64,000 nt of DNA, taken from a marine bacterium B5-7 (GTDB taxonomy: Bacteria > Pseudomonadota > Gammaproteobacteria > Arenicellales > CAJQKF01). Made by a program: the position numbers and the translations under genes. This document shows, piece after piece, positions 52,244-60,108 of this stretch. Each line of letters begins with the position of its first letter. Position 1 is the first letter of the stretch. A model generated the notes under the pieces. It worked only from the letters and a program-made list of their open reading frames with translations. It was not told where the DNA came from and made no database searches. Location of the stretch: NCBI GenBank assembly GCA_021604525.1, contig BQJD01000009.1, positions 1 through 64,000 on the forward strand. The letters are read 5' to 3'.

Positions 52244-53365
52244 TTAATCACTCGATGCGTGTTTTTTAACCAGTTCCCGACGGCGTAAACAGGCTTGTCG
52301 ACTGATTTCAATATCTTCAAGAAAGTGGTCCATCTCGCTCATTAACAACGCCTGGGGGCCATCGACCAGAGCCGTGTTCGGATTCGGATGGAAATCCACC
52401 AGAACCATATTTGCGCCGGCAATCACGCCCTGGGCTGTGGCATGAAAGATATCGAGAACTCCGTCTGGACAGGCCGCCCGTGTTCCCACCGAATGCGATG
52501 GATCGATGCAGACCGGCATCAGGGTCAGTCGTTTCACGACCGGCACATGGGAGAAATCGACAAAATTGCGGTGCGGGTCGCCCATGTTGGTTTTCATGCC
52601 GCGAAGACAAAATACGATATTGCGATTTCCTTCACTGGCGAGATATTCGGTCGCATTCAGTGATTCTTCGAGGGTAATACCGAAGCCGCGCTTGATCAGA
52701 ACCGGTAATTCACGTTGTCGTCCGACAGCTTTTAGCAACTCGAAATTTTGCGTATTGCGGGTGCCGATTTGTAGCATTACGCCGGTTGGATTTCCGGCGG
52801 TATGCAGCGATTCGAGGATCTCATCCACATGGGAATCATGGGTCACTTCCATGGCGATAACCTTGATGCCGTATTTGCCGGCAGTCTCGAAGACCCATGG
52901 CAGGCAGCTTGCACCAAGTCCCTGGAAGGAATAAGGGTTACTACGGGGTTTGTAGGCGCCCATACGGGTACATTCCAGACCCCGTTCGCTCACCGCACGC
53001 ATCATCTCGTCGACATGTTCCAGGGTGTCCACTGCGCACAGCCCTGCAAAGACATGCAGGGAATCCTGATCGAACCGCACACCGTTGTAGTCGAATCCGT
53101 AAGAACGGCTGTCTTCAAAATGTCGACCCAATACCGCATAGGTACGCGAGACTTTAACGACCCGCTCGACACCCGGAAGTCCTTCGATTTCCTGTCGGTC
53201 CAGGGTTGAGGTGTCACCCACAAGATAGATCTCGTTGAGTATTTGCTGGCTGCCGGTAACCTGATGAATGCGGGGTGTGACGCCAGGCTTGGCGGTCAAA
53301 AATTGGATAATCGCGACGCCGGCAGAGCTATCGGTGCTAACGTCGGGTTCAAGAATTACGATCAT
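52244..53365 (-). CDS. Divergent type I-beta DAHP synthase-like protein
   Basis: 373 residues: N-terminal ~75-residue ferredoxin-like domain (YLVGDTSTLDRQEIEGLPGVERVVKV) as in aroF/AroG-beta enzymes, then a TIM barrel with GAYKPRSNPYSFQGLG, LIKRGFGITLEESL, CIDPSHSVG. Canonical enzymes condense PEP with erythrose-4-P in the shikimate path. Changes seen: AGLC (C110) for AGPC, CLRG (253-256) for CERG, VDFHP (D324) for VEVHP. Metal ligands C110, H291 and D335 remain, with D324 replacing Glu. It may still be DAHP synthase with altered kinetics, or a relative with another acceptor. A sulfurtransferase gene precedes it by 61 bases. Confidence 0.75.
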   Translation of the reverse strand: MIVILEPDVSTDSSAGVAIIQFLTAKPGVTPRIHQVTGSQQILNEIYLVGDTSTLDRQEIEGLPGVERVVKVSRTYAVLGRHFEDSRSYGFDYNGVRFDQDSLHVFAGLCAVDTLEHVDEMMRAVSERGLECTRMGAYKPRSNPYSFQGLGASCLPWVFETAGKYGIKVIAMEVTHDSHVDEILESLHTAGNPTGVMLQIGTRNTQNFELLKAVGRQRELPVLIKRGFGITLEESLNATEYLASEGNRNIVFCLRGMKTNMGDPHRNFVDFSHVPVVKRLTLMPVCIDPSHSVGTRAACPDGVLDIFHATAQGVIAGANMVLVDFHPNPNTALVDGPQALLMSEMDHFLEDIEISRQACLRRRELVKKHASSD

Positions 53366-53426
53366 GGTGCTAGCGATCTTGTGAATTTAAATAATGTAAA
53401 CGGGTTCTGGGGCCAGGCGTTAAGGT

Positions 53427-54278
53427 TCAGCCATCGCCGCCGGGCGTGCTTCCCACTGCAACCGGTAATGATGGATCATTACCCCATTGTGACCAGGCGC
53501 CAGCGTAGCCCCGAACCCGGGTAAAACCGAGATGCTTCAGCATCAGATAACTGTGCGACGACCGGTGATGAGTCTGACAATAGGTGATCACCTCCTTATT
53601 GCGTGAAAAGCCACGCTGATCGAGTATGGACTCAAGCTCATCAGCCGGTTTCAGACGCATATTTCGATCAGAATCGAGTGTATCGAGCCAATTCAGATTG
53701 ATTGCGCCAGGTATGTGGCCGCCGCGCAATGCGAATGCCTTCGAACCGGAATATTCTTCCGGTGTGCGGCTGTCGAAGAGTTGAACATCGCCATCATTGA
53801 GTCGATCGTGTACATAGTCGACGACTGCGAGCGCAGATCCTTCGATGGCATCGATAACAAATGTTTCAGGGGTTTGCACAGCCGTTGGTTCGGCATTTAC
53901 CGGATGACCCTCATTGGCCCATGAATGGATGCCGCCGTTGATCACCTGGATCCGGTTAAAGCCCATTACATGAAGTGTCCATGCCAGTCGCGCCGCGCGA
54001 CCACTGCCTTCATCGTCATAAGCAATCACGTGGCTGTGCTGATTAATGCCGAGGGATGCGGTTAACTGGTTTAGCTGATCGAGTTCCGGTAACAGGCCAA
54101 CAGCGGGTTTTACTCCACCGAGCAATTGACCATACTCAAGATGGATGGCACCCGGCACGTGCAGTTGGGCGAAAACTTCAGGTTTGCACAGATCGACGAA
54201 AATGACATTCGGCTGGCCGAGAAGCGTTTCAATCTCGTCGGGTTCAACGAATAGCGGCTGAGTTATCTGTGATTCCAT
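53427..54278 (-). CDS. Thiosulfate/3-mercaptopyruvate sulfurtransferase (two rhodanese domains)
   Basis: 283 residues with two rhodanese modules. The first (about 5-125) has FVDLCKPEVFAQLHVPGAIHLEY, catalytic position inactive. The second (about 150-275) has LFDSRTPEEYSG, GHIPGAINLNW and ITYCQTHHRSS with catalytic C234. The loop CQTHHRSS, rather than CGSGVTA, points toward a thiosulfate-type or broad sulfurtransferase. Transfers a sulfane sulfur to cyanide, thiols or other acceptors. Minus strand, possibly co-transcribed with the DAHP synthase-like gene. Divergent from the MoxR-type gene. Confidence 0.87.
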   Translation of the reverse strand: MESQITQPLFVEPDEIETLLGQPNVIFVDLCKPEVFAQLHVPGAIHLEYGQLLGGVKPAVGLLPELDQLNQLTASLGINQHSHVIAYDDEGSGRAARLAWTLHVMGFNRIQVINGGIHSWANEGHPVNAEPTAVQTPETFVIDAIEGSALAVVDYVHDRLNDGDVQLFDSRTPEEYSGSKAFALRGGHIPGAINLNWLDTLDSDRNMRLKPADELESILDQRGFSRNKEVITYCQTHHRSSHSYLMLKHLGFTRVRGYAGAWSQWGNDPSLPVAVGSTPGGDG

Positions 54279-54429
54279 TTAGTGAATGGCCTCGGTTGGA
54301 AAATTATCAGGTAAACCCAGTATTATAGCCGCGTGTCCTCATTCACTTTTATCGATTTTTTGTCATATAACAGTGAATGGCACAAAGATAATCAAAATTG
54401 ACCCGACAAACCTGTCAGTACTTAAATCC

Positions 54430-55305
54430 ATGACCACACCCGACATCAATGCGCGCCAACCTCGTTTTACGGGAACCGAACGCTACGTCACAACCGACGA
54501 CCTCACCCTGGCCGTGAATGCCGCTATCACCCTGGCTCGCCCACTGTTGGTAAAGGGCGAACCTGGAACCGGCAAGACCCAGCTCGCCGAGGAGATTGCT
54601 GCATCGCTCGACCGGCCACTGATATGTTGGCATATCAAGTCCACTACGCGCGCCCAGCAGGGCTTGTATGAATACGATGCAGTTGCACGGCTGCGTGATT
54701 CGCAGCTTGGTGAGGAGCGTGTTCATGACATTTCCAACTATATCGTGCCCGGAAAATTATGGGAGGCATTCGACTCGGATGTACAGCCGGTACTGTTGAT
54801 CGATGAAATCGACAAGGCCGATATAGAATTTCCGAACGATTTGCTGCTTGAGCTTGATCGCATGGAATTCCATGTCTACGAGACCCGCCAGCAAATCTGT
54901 GCGCGTCACCGGCCCATTATCATCATCACGAGTAATAACGAGAAAGAATTGCCGGATGCATTTCTGAGGCGCTGTTTTTTCCACTATATCCAGTTTCCCG
55001 ATTCGACCACCATGCAGCGAATCATGGATGTCCATTTTCCCGGTTTGAAGAAGGACTTGCTGGCAAGTGCACTGAAGGTGTTCTTTGACGTGCGTGAGGT
55101 TCCAGGACTGAAGAAAAAACCGTCCACGTCTGAATTGCTCGACTGGATCAAGTTACTACTTACCGAGGATATTCCGGCGGAAGTTCTCAAGGCTGATGAC
55201 CCACGTACTGCAATACCGCCACTGTATGGCGCGTTGCTTAAAAACGAACAGGATGTGCATCTGTTCGAGCGATTGGTTTTTTTGAATCGACGCAATGCTC
55301 GTTGA
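54430..55305 (+). CDS. MoxR-family AAA+ ATPase
   Basis: 291 residues from ATG 54430; the frame is open to 54286, but the extra residues do not belong to the family. Walker A is LVKGEPGTGKTQLAEEI, Walker B LLIDEIDKADIEFPNDLLLELD, sensor TSNNEKELPDAFLRRCFF. MoxR ATPases act as chaperones that insert metals or assemble partner complexes together with a VWA-domain protein. The next gene, a CoxE-like VWA protein, overlaps it by 11 bases, so the pair works together. The complex they serve is not in the window. Confidence 0.88.
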   Translation: MTTPDINARQPRFTGTERYVTTDDLTLAVNAAITLARPLLVKGEPGTGKTQLAEEIAASLDRPLICWHIKSTTRAQQGLYEYDAVARLRDSQLGEERVHDISNYIVPGKLWEAFDSDVQPVLLIDEIDKADIEFPNDLLLELDRMEFHVYETRQQICARHRPIIIITSNNEKELPDAFLRRCFFHYIQFPDSTTMQRIMDVHFPGLKKDLLASALKVFFDVREVPGLKKKPSTSELLDWIKLLLTEDIPAEVLKADDPRTAIPPLYGALLKNEQDVHLFERLVFLNRRNAR

Positions 55306-56488
55306 GTTTTTACAACATCTTCGCAGCGCGCGACTGCCGGTATCTATCACCGAGCATCTCGCCCTGATGGAAGCGCTCGATGCCAATATCGCCGGGTATC
55401 AGGTCGATGATTTCTACTATCTGGCACGAACCATACTTATCAAGGACGAGCGTCATATGGATCGCTTTGATGCCGCATTTGGTGCCTATTTTGAAGGCCG
55501 AACACAATGGTTCGATAAAACTTTTGGCGACATCCCCGAGGAGTGGTTGCGGCGCGAGGCAGAGCGCATGTTCAGTGATGAAGAGATGCGTGAGATCGAG
55601 GCGCTGGGTGGTCTCGAAAAACTCATGGAAACGTTACGCCAGAGAATGGCCGAGCAACAGCAACGACATGAAGGCGGTAACAAGTGGATCGGTACATCCG
55701 GACGTTCTCCATTCGGTGCCTACGGCTATCACCCTGAAGGCGTGCGTATCGGTCAGGACGAAGGACGGCAGGGACGCGCTGTAAAGGTTTGGGAAAAGCG
55801 GGAATTTCGCGACCTTGACGATTCATCGCGTATTGGCAGTCGTAATATTCAAGTAGCATTACGCAAGCTGCGTCGATTTGCCCGTGAAGGTTCACGCCAG
55901 GAACTGGACCTCGATGGGACCATTCGCGGCACGGCCCGCAATGCGGGTTGGCTTGATCTGAAGATGGTTCCGGAACGCCACAATGCGATCAAGGTACTGC
56001 TGTTTCTGGATGTGGGTGGATCCATGTATCCGTGGGTGCAGACTTGTGAAAATCTGTTTTCTGCGGCGCGTTCGGAATTCAAATTTCTCGAATACTTCTA
56101 CTTCCATAATTTTTTCTACGATAAGGTGTGGCGAAATAATCGACGTCGTGCTGATGAGTCGACCGGACTCTTTGAACTTATGCGAACCTATGGTCGCGAT
56201 TACAAGGTGATCATTGTTGGCGATGCCAGTATGAGTCCCTATGAAATCATGGCGCCAGGCGGTTGCATCGAATCATGGAATGCCGAGGCAGGCGAGGCGT
56301 GGGCACGGCGTCTGCTGCAAACCTGGTCGAACGCCATCTGGCTCAACCCGGTACCTGTCGCCCAATGGGACTACACAGCTTCTATCCGCATTGTTCGCGA
56401 CATGATGGAATCGCGCATGTTTCCGTTGACCGTCGAGGGGCTAGGAGCAGGTATTGAGTGTTTAAAAGGCAAACGGCCAACCGGTTAA
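55295..56488 (+). CDS. CoxE-like VWA-domain protein, partner of MoxR
   Basis: 397 residues overlapping the MoxR gene by 11 bases. The N-terminal part (about 1-180) is the CoxE/DUF helical region: FLQHLRSARLPVSITEHLALMEALD and RTILIKDERHMDRFDAAFGAYF. The C-terminal von Willebrand A domain (about 225-390) reads IKVLLFLDVGGSMYPWVQTCENLF with a MIDAS in which the second serine of DxSxS is replaced by G (DVGGS). The DAS and D-T residues later are present. Binds metal and partners MoxR. The stop lies in a 12-base palindrome CCGGTTAACCGG. Confidence 0.85.
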   Translation: MLVEFLQHLRSARLPVSITEHLALMEALDANIAGYQVDDFYYLARTILIKDERHMDRFDAAFGAYFEGRTQWFDKTFGDIPEEWLRREAERMFSDEEMREIEALGGLEKLMETLRQRMAEQQQRHEGGNKWIGTSGRSPFGAYGYHPEGVRIGQDEGRQGRAVKVWEKREFRDLDDSSRIGSRNIQVALRKLRRFAREGSRQELDLDGTIRGTARNAGWLDLKMVPERHNAIKVLLFLDVGGSMYPWVQTCENLFSAARSEFKFLEYFYFHNFFYDKVWRNNRRRADESTGLFELMRTYGRDYKVIIVGDASMSPYEIMAPGGCIESWNAEAGEAWARRLLQTWSNAIWLNPVPVAQWDYTASIRIVRDMMESRMFPLTVEGLGAGIECLKGKRPTG

Positions 56489-56535
56489 CCGGAGTCCCTA
56501 ATCACAGAGGTTCGCCGACACGCGCTTTGCGCGGT

Positions 56536-56541
56536 TATAAT
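56536..56541 (+). promoter_or_regulatory. -10 box of probable hisI promoter
   Basis: Perfect TATAAT at 56536-56541, 29 bases before the hisI ATG. Only weak -35 sequence (TTCGCC, 56511-56516, spacer 19). A 5-bp hairpin CGCGC/GCGCG precedes it. Confidence 0.4.
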
Positions 56542-56570
56542 CCTGCGCCGTTGAAACGGCAAATATAGTT

Positions 56571-57014
56571 ATGCACGATTCCACATTGTTCAAGGACAAC
56601 GAAAAGGCCGCTGCCGGTGATACTGTCGACTGGGCGGTAGTGCGTGGCGTTTTGAAGCTGGATCGTGATGGTCTGATCCCTGCTATCGCCCAGCAGCACG
56701 ATAGTGGCGAGGTTTTGATGATGGCATGGATGAACCTTGATGCCATCGACGAAACGCTGGCCACCGGTCGAGTCTGTTACTGGTCGAGATCCAGGCAGCG
56801 TTTATGGCGTAAGGGCGAGACCTCCGGTCAGGTGCAGATTCTTCGTGACATGCGCCTGGACTGCGATGGCGACACCATCCTGTTGCAAGTGGATCAGACA
56901 GGGCCCGCGTGTCACACCGGTCGCAGATCGTGCTTTTATTTCCGTGTGTGTGACGATGTGGTCGAGGTAATCTCCGAACCGCTTATCGATCCTGACGATC
57001 TTTACCAATCATAG
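56571..57014 (+). CDS. hisI: Phosphoribosyl-AMP cyclohydrolase
   Basis: 147 residues. AIAQQHDSGEVLMMAWMN, GRVCYWSRSRQRLWRKGETSGQ and MRLDCDGDTILLQVDQTGPACHTGRRSCF carry the conserved Zn and Mg residues, including the three cysteines. It opens the purine ring of PR-AMP, the third step in histidine synthesis. Stand-alone hisI, not fused to hisE and not in a his operon here; the ~20-residue N-terminal tail before AVVRGV is longer than in the shortest family members. Next gene is cysS, 30 bases on. Confidence 0.92.
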   Translation: MHDSTLFKDNEKAAAGDTVDWAVVRGVLKLDRDGLIPAIAQQHDSGEVLMMAWMNLDAIDETLATGRVCYWSRSRQRLWRKGETSGQVQILRDMRLDCDGDTILLQVDQTGPACHTGRRSCFYFRVCDDVVEVISEPLIDPDDLYQS

Positions 57015-57044
57015 TTTGAACCGAAGCTACGCCGTAGGCTGAAT

Positions 57045-58427
57045 ATGTCCCTAACGATTTATAACACCCTGACTCGAAAAAAGGAGCCATTTGTTCCGGG
57101 CAATCCGCAGCGAGTCACCATGTACGTTTGCGGACCGACGGTTTACAACCTGATACATATCGGGAATGCGCGACCTGCGGTTGTCTTCGACATGCTTTAC
57201 CGACTGCTTCGGCATAATTATCCAACTGTCGTTTACGCGCGCAACATTACCGATGTGGACGACAAGATCAACAAGGCGGCAATCGATAACAGGGAATCAA
57301 TCGAGGATGTGGCGGGCCGGTATACCGAGGCCTACCATCAGGATATCGCGCAACTCAATACGCTGGAGCCTGATATTGAGCCGAAGGCAACCGATCATAT
57401 CGAACAGATGCTTGCAATGATCAAGCATTTGATCGGATCGGGTAACGCTTATGAAGCTGAAGGACATGTTCTTTTCAACGTGCCATCAATGAGTAATTAC
57501 GGCGCGTTATCGGGTCGCAATCGTGACGATCTCATTGCCGGCGCGCGTGTCGAAGTCGCACCCTATAAACGTGACCCGGCCGATTTTGTCTTGTGGAAGC
57601 CGTCTTCACCCGAGTTGCCAGGCTGGGATAGTCCTTATGGTCGTGGTCGTCCCGGATGGCACCTCGAATGCTCTGCAATGATTGAATCGCATCTTGGTGT
57701 GACGATCGATATACATGGTGGTGGTCAGGATCTTGTGTTTCCGCATCATGAGAACGAGATGGCACAGAGTATGTGTGCCCATGATGGTGCAACTTATGCT
57801 CGTTACTGGGTGCATAACGGCTACATCACCTTAAGTGGTGAGAAGATGTCCAAGTCCGTTGGCAACTTTGTAACACTGCGTGAACTTCTGTCTCTGGCGC
57901 TGGGGGAGGCGATTCGTTATGCGTTACTCTCGGGGCATTATAGAAAGCCTCTTGACTGGTCTTCAGAAACCATAATCCAGGCGCGAGCCTCACTGGATCG
58001 CTTATATAACGCGCTCAAGACCCATGCCGATGTGCCAGTCGACGACGAGGCAGTGCTGCCGGCGAATGTGCTCGAAGCACTCGAAGACGATCTCAATACA
58101 CCCAAAGCGTTATCCGAATTACATGCGCTTGCATCAACGTTAAATAGTGCCAGTGACGATGTGGTTCGAAGTAAAACCAAGTCGGCATTACTTGCAGCCG
58201 GGCGCTTTATGGGTTTGTTCAGTCATGATGTCAGCCACTGGTTTCGGGGAACAGTGGCCGAAGGTGGTTTATCTGACGAGGAAATAGATTCGCGGATCAA
58301 GGCGCGACGAGATGCCCGCGCAGCGCGTGATTTTGCCCAGGCGGACCGAATACGCGATGATTTGAAAGAAGCCGGAATTACCCTGGAAGATACTGCGGGT
58401 AGCACAACCTGGCGACGTGATTCTTAA
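57045..58427 (+). CDS. cysS: Cysteinyl-tRNA synthetase
   Basis: 460 residues, family length. MYVCGPTVYNLIHIGNARPAVVFD holds the HIGH-like HIGN and the first zinc cysteine, the second metal site is in WHLECSAM with HGGGQDLVFPHHENE, and KMSKSVGNFVTL is the KMSKS loop. Class I synthetase joining cysteine to tRNA-Cys. The C-terminal anticodon part (about 345-460) ends in the usual ARAARDFAQADRIRDDLKEAGITLEDT. Followed by a 154-base gap containing an FNR-type palindrome. Confidence 0.96.
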   Translation: MSLTIYNTLTRKKEPFVPGNPQRVTMYVCGPTVYNLIHIGNARPAVVFDMLYRLLRHNYPTVVYARNITDVDDKINKAAIDNRESIEDVAGRYTEAYHQDIAQLNTLEPDIEPKATDHIEQMLAMIKHLIGSGNAYEAEGHVLFNVPSMSNYGALSGRNRDDLIAGARVEVAPYKRDPADFVLWKPSSPELPGWDSPYGRGRPGWHLECSAMIESHLGVTIDIHGGGQDLVFPHHENEMAQSMCAHDGATYARYWVHNGYITLSGEKMSKSVGNFVTLRELLSLALGEAIRYALLSGHYRKPLDWSSETIIQARASLDRLYNALKTHADVPVDDEAVLPANVLEALEDDLNTPKALSELHALASTLNSASDDVVRSKTKSALLAAGRFMGLFSHDVSHWFRGTVAEGGLSDEEIDSRIKARRDARAARDFAQADRIRDDLKEAGITLEDTAGSTTWRRDS

Positions 58428-58483
58428 AATGGCCGTTATCTTGTCGACTACATGATTGACCGACCTAATTGCGTGGATAAAAC

Positions 58484-58497
58484 TTGATTTTTATCAA
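58484..58497 (+). promoter_or_regulatory. Perfect FNR/Anr-type binding site
   Basis: TTGAT-TTTT-ATCAA, an exact match to the FNR consensus TTGAT-N4-ATCAA, extended symmetrically to ACTTGAT/ATCAAGT. Centre 58490.5, 91 bases before the DUF2892 gene. This points to control by low oxygen through an FNR or Anr regulator. No clean -10 box is placed at the class II distance. Confidence 0.7.
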
Positions 58498-58581
58498 GTA
58501 ACGAGAAGATAGTAGAGACGGCATCGACCTGCAGATGTAAAAATTGATCCGTAGTTCAGACAAACACTTGAGGGATTAAAG

Positions 58582-58770
58582 ATGGGCGCAAATGTAGGAT
58601 CGATTGACCGAGCTGTTCGCGTAATTGCGGGGATTATTCTGATTGCCCTGGTTTTCGTCGGACCGAAGACACCATGGGGCTGGATTGGTCTGATACCGTT
58701 GGCAACCGCCCTGATTGGCTGGTGCCCTGCGTACACACTGTTGGGAATACGTACCAATCAGTCGGATTAG
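58582..58770 (+). CDS. DUF2892 small membrane protein
   Basis: 62 residues: NVGSIDRAVRVIAGIILIALVF, then the second hydrophobic segment and GWCPAYTLLGIRTNQ. This is the DUF2892 pattern, which also forms the membrane end of E. coli YgaP, a rhodanese. GAGGG lies 11 bases before the ATG. Two short membrane helices, cytoplasmic or membrane. The perfect FNR box upstream suggests higher expression without oxygen. Function of the family is not settled; a link to sulfide or sulfur traffic is suggested by YgaP. Confidence 0.88.
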   Translation: MGANVGSIDRAVRVIAGIILIALVFVGPKTPWGWIGLIPLATALIGWCPAYTLLGIRTNQSD

Positions 58771-58775
58771 GTATA

Positions 58776-58842
58776 TTCAGGCTTACAGGGAATAGTCCTG
58801 AAAATTGACTCCTGATCCCGCGTAATTTCAAGCTCAGGAGTC
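58776..58842. terminator. Two hairpins between converging DUF2892 and IalB-like genes
   Basis: TTCAGG (58776-58781)/CCTGAA (58797-58802), then GACTCCTGA (58807-58815)/TCAGGAGTC (58834-58842), a perfect 9-bp stem with an 18-base loop. No long T tract, but the position between convergent genes fits bidirectional termination. Confidence 0.5.
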
Positions 58843-58870
58843 GGTAAACCAGTGTCGTATTCGCAAACAG

Positions 58871-59446
58871 TTACTCTATGGGAGTTGCTTCGATCAGTGC
58901 TTTGTATCCGGCGCTGAATCCGCTAAGAGAGATAGCCAGTTCAACCGGTTCATCGCGTGATTGTTTAATGGTCATCACCGCGTTACTGCCAGCCTTGAAA
59001 CGTGCGACGAACTCATCAGTCAGAACCAAACCAGCCTGACAGCCGCGAGGGTAACAGCGTTCGATATCAAGTTTAACGGGTTCCGTTTTGTCGACTTGCA
59101 GAGTCGCTCCATCAAGCAGGTATACACCGAGCGGGATCGTAAATACTGCAACCGGTACGACGTTGCCCGTATCCTCTGCACGTAGGAAACCGATCGAGGT
59201 ATTAAGCGCGACCTGCTTGCTGTCATTGACGACCAGACGCTGGAACAGTGTGCAGGATTTCAGACCACTTTCGGAATTTGTTCGGCAGCGTAATGCCCAG
59301 TCCTTGAATCGGTCCGTTTCAACCGTTTCCTTTGAATCCTCAGTGGTGTTTGCTCCTGAGCCGGTGGAATCGGTTTGCTGTGACCACACACTCAGCGGCA
59401 ACACCAGTGTCAGGCATAAGAGTACATATGTGATAGCTTTGGACAT
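58871..59446 (-). CDS. Invasion-associated locus B (IalB) family secreted protein
   Basis: 191 residues. A Sec signal (hydrophobic about 5-20, cleavage near VWSQQ 20-24) is followed by a low-complexity Ser/Thr-rich stretch and the IalB domain: DWALRCRTNSESGLKSCTLFQRL, IPLGVYLLDGATLQVD and RCYPRGCQAGLVLTDE with two Cys pairs likely bonded in the periplasm. In Bartonella IalB aids erythrocyte invasion, but relatives occur in many non-pathogens and function is mostly unknown. Minus strand, single gene; 190 bases lie upstream before the K+ channel gene. Confidence 0.87.
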   Translation of the reverse strand: MSKAITYVLLCLTLVLPLSVWSQQTDSTGSGANTTEDSKETVETDRFKDWALRCRTNSESGLKSCTLFQRLVVNDSKQVALNTSIGFLRAEDTGNVVPVAVFTIPLGVYLLDGATLQVDKTEPVKLDIERCYPRGCQAGLVLTDEFVARFKAGSNAVMTIKQSRDEPVELAISLSGFSAGYKALIEATPIE

Positions 59447-59636
59447 CGTAAATGAACACCTCGTATTTTATAAATTGTAACTCGCCGATTCAGGCTAGCA
59501 CAGTGTTGTGATGTCTTCCACGGCTAACCGGTGTAATACATAATATGAACATAATTAGGTGGGTGCCGATAGGTTTGAAGCCCATTTTGAGTAAATTATT
59601 AGCTGAATCTTCGTTAATGCAATAGGAAAAATATTC

Positions 59637-59996
59637 TTGGAACTGGCCCTCAATTTTGCCCATTACTTTATGTTCGGGCTTTTTATGTTCTCACCATTAT
59701 TGCTGTCGTTGGCAATCGTGGTGCTGGGTCTGGGAATGCTGGTGAGAAGGTTTGAAGGCTGGAATCGCCTGGATGCAGTTTACTGGGCACTAATTACCGC
59801 AACCACCGTCGGTTATGGTGACATTGTTCCAAGGCGTCGAAGGTCGAAGAGTCTGGCAATTGTTATCGCGTTTATCGGTATGATATTAACCGGCATTGTT
59901 ATTGCAATCGGTGTCCAGGCTGCGATGTCGGCATTCGCGGAGATTGTTGACATAAATAGTATTGGTGAAAAATTTCAATCCGGATACACCAGATAG
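59637..59996 (+). CDS. Small two-helix potassium channel
   Basis: 119 residues from TTG 59637, with AGGA nine bases upstream. Two membrane helices (about 10-35 and 75-100) flank a pore helix and the K+ filter TTVGYGD (about 57-63). No RCK or other regulatory domain is attached, so it is a bare Ion_trans_2 pore. It would form a tetramer in the inner membrane. The C-terminal ~20 residues are hydrophilic. Its neighbours (IalB-like, fumC) give no functional hint. The second K+ channel in the window, after 45435, which has GFG. Confidence 0.85.
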   Translation: MELALNFAHYFMFGLFMFSPLLLSLAIVVLGLGMLVRRFEGWNRLDAVYWALITATTVGYGDIVPRRRRSKSLAIVIAFIGMILTGIVIAIGVQAAMSAFAEIVDINSIGEKFQSGYTR

Positions 59997-60108
59997 CTTA
60001 ACCGACACATTCCATTAAGCCTTGTTATTTTGAGGTGAACCTCTTGCTCACCCACTATGCGTTGTTGATCCAGGTGTTTCTCTGAGCCAAAATTTAAGAG
60101 TCTGCTAA

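Noticed and set aside
56481-56492. CCGGTTAACCGG palindrome at the CoxE-like gene's stop codon as an operator
   Set aside because: It has no loop or T tract and no second copy nearby; most simply chance at a gene end.
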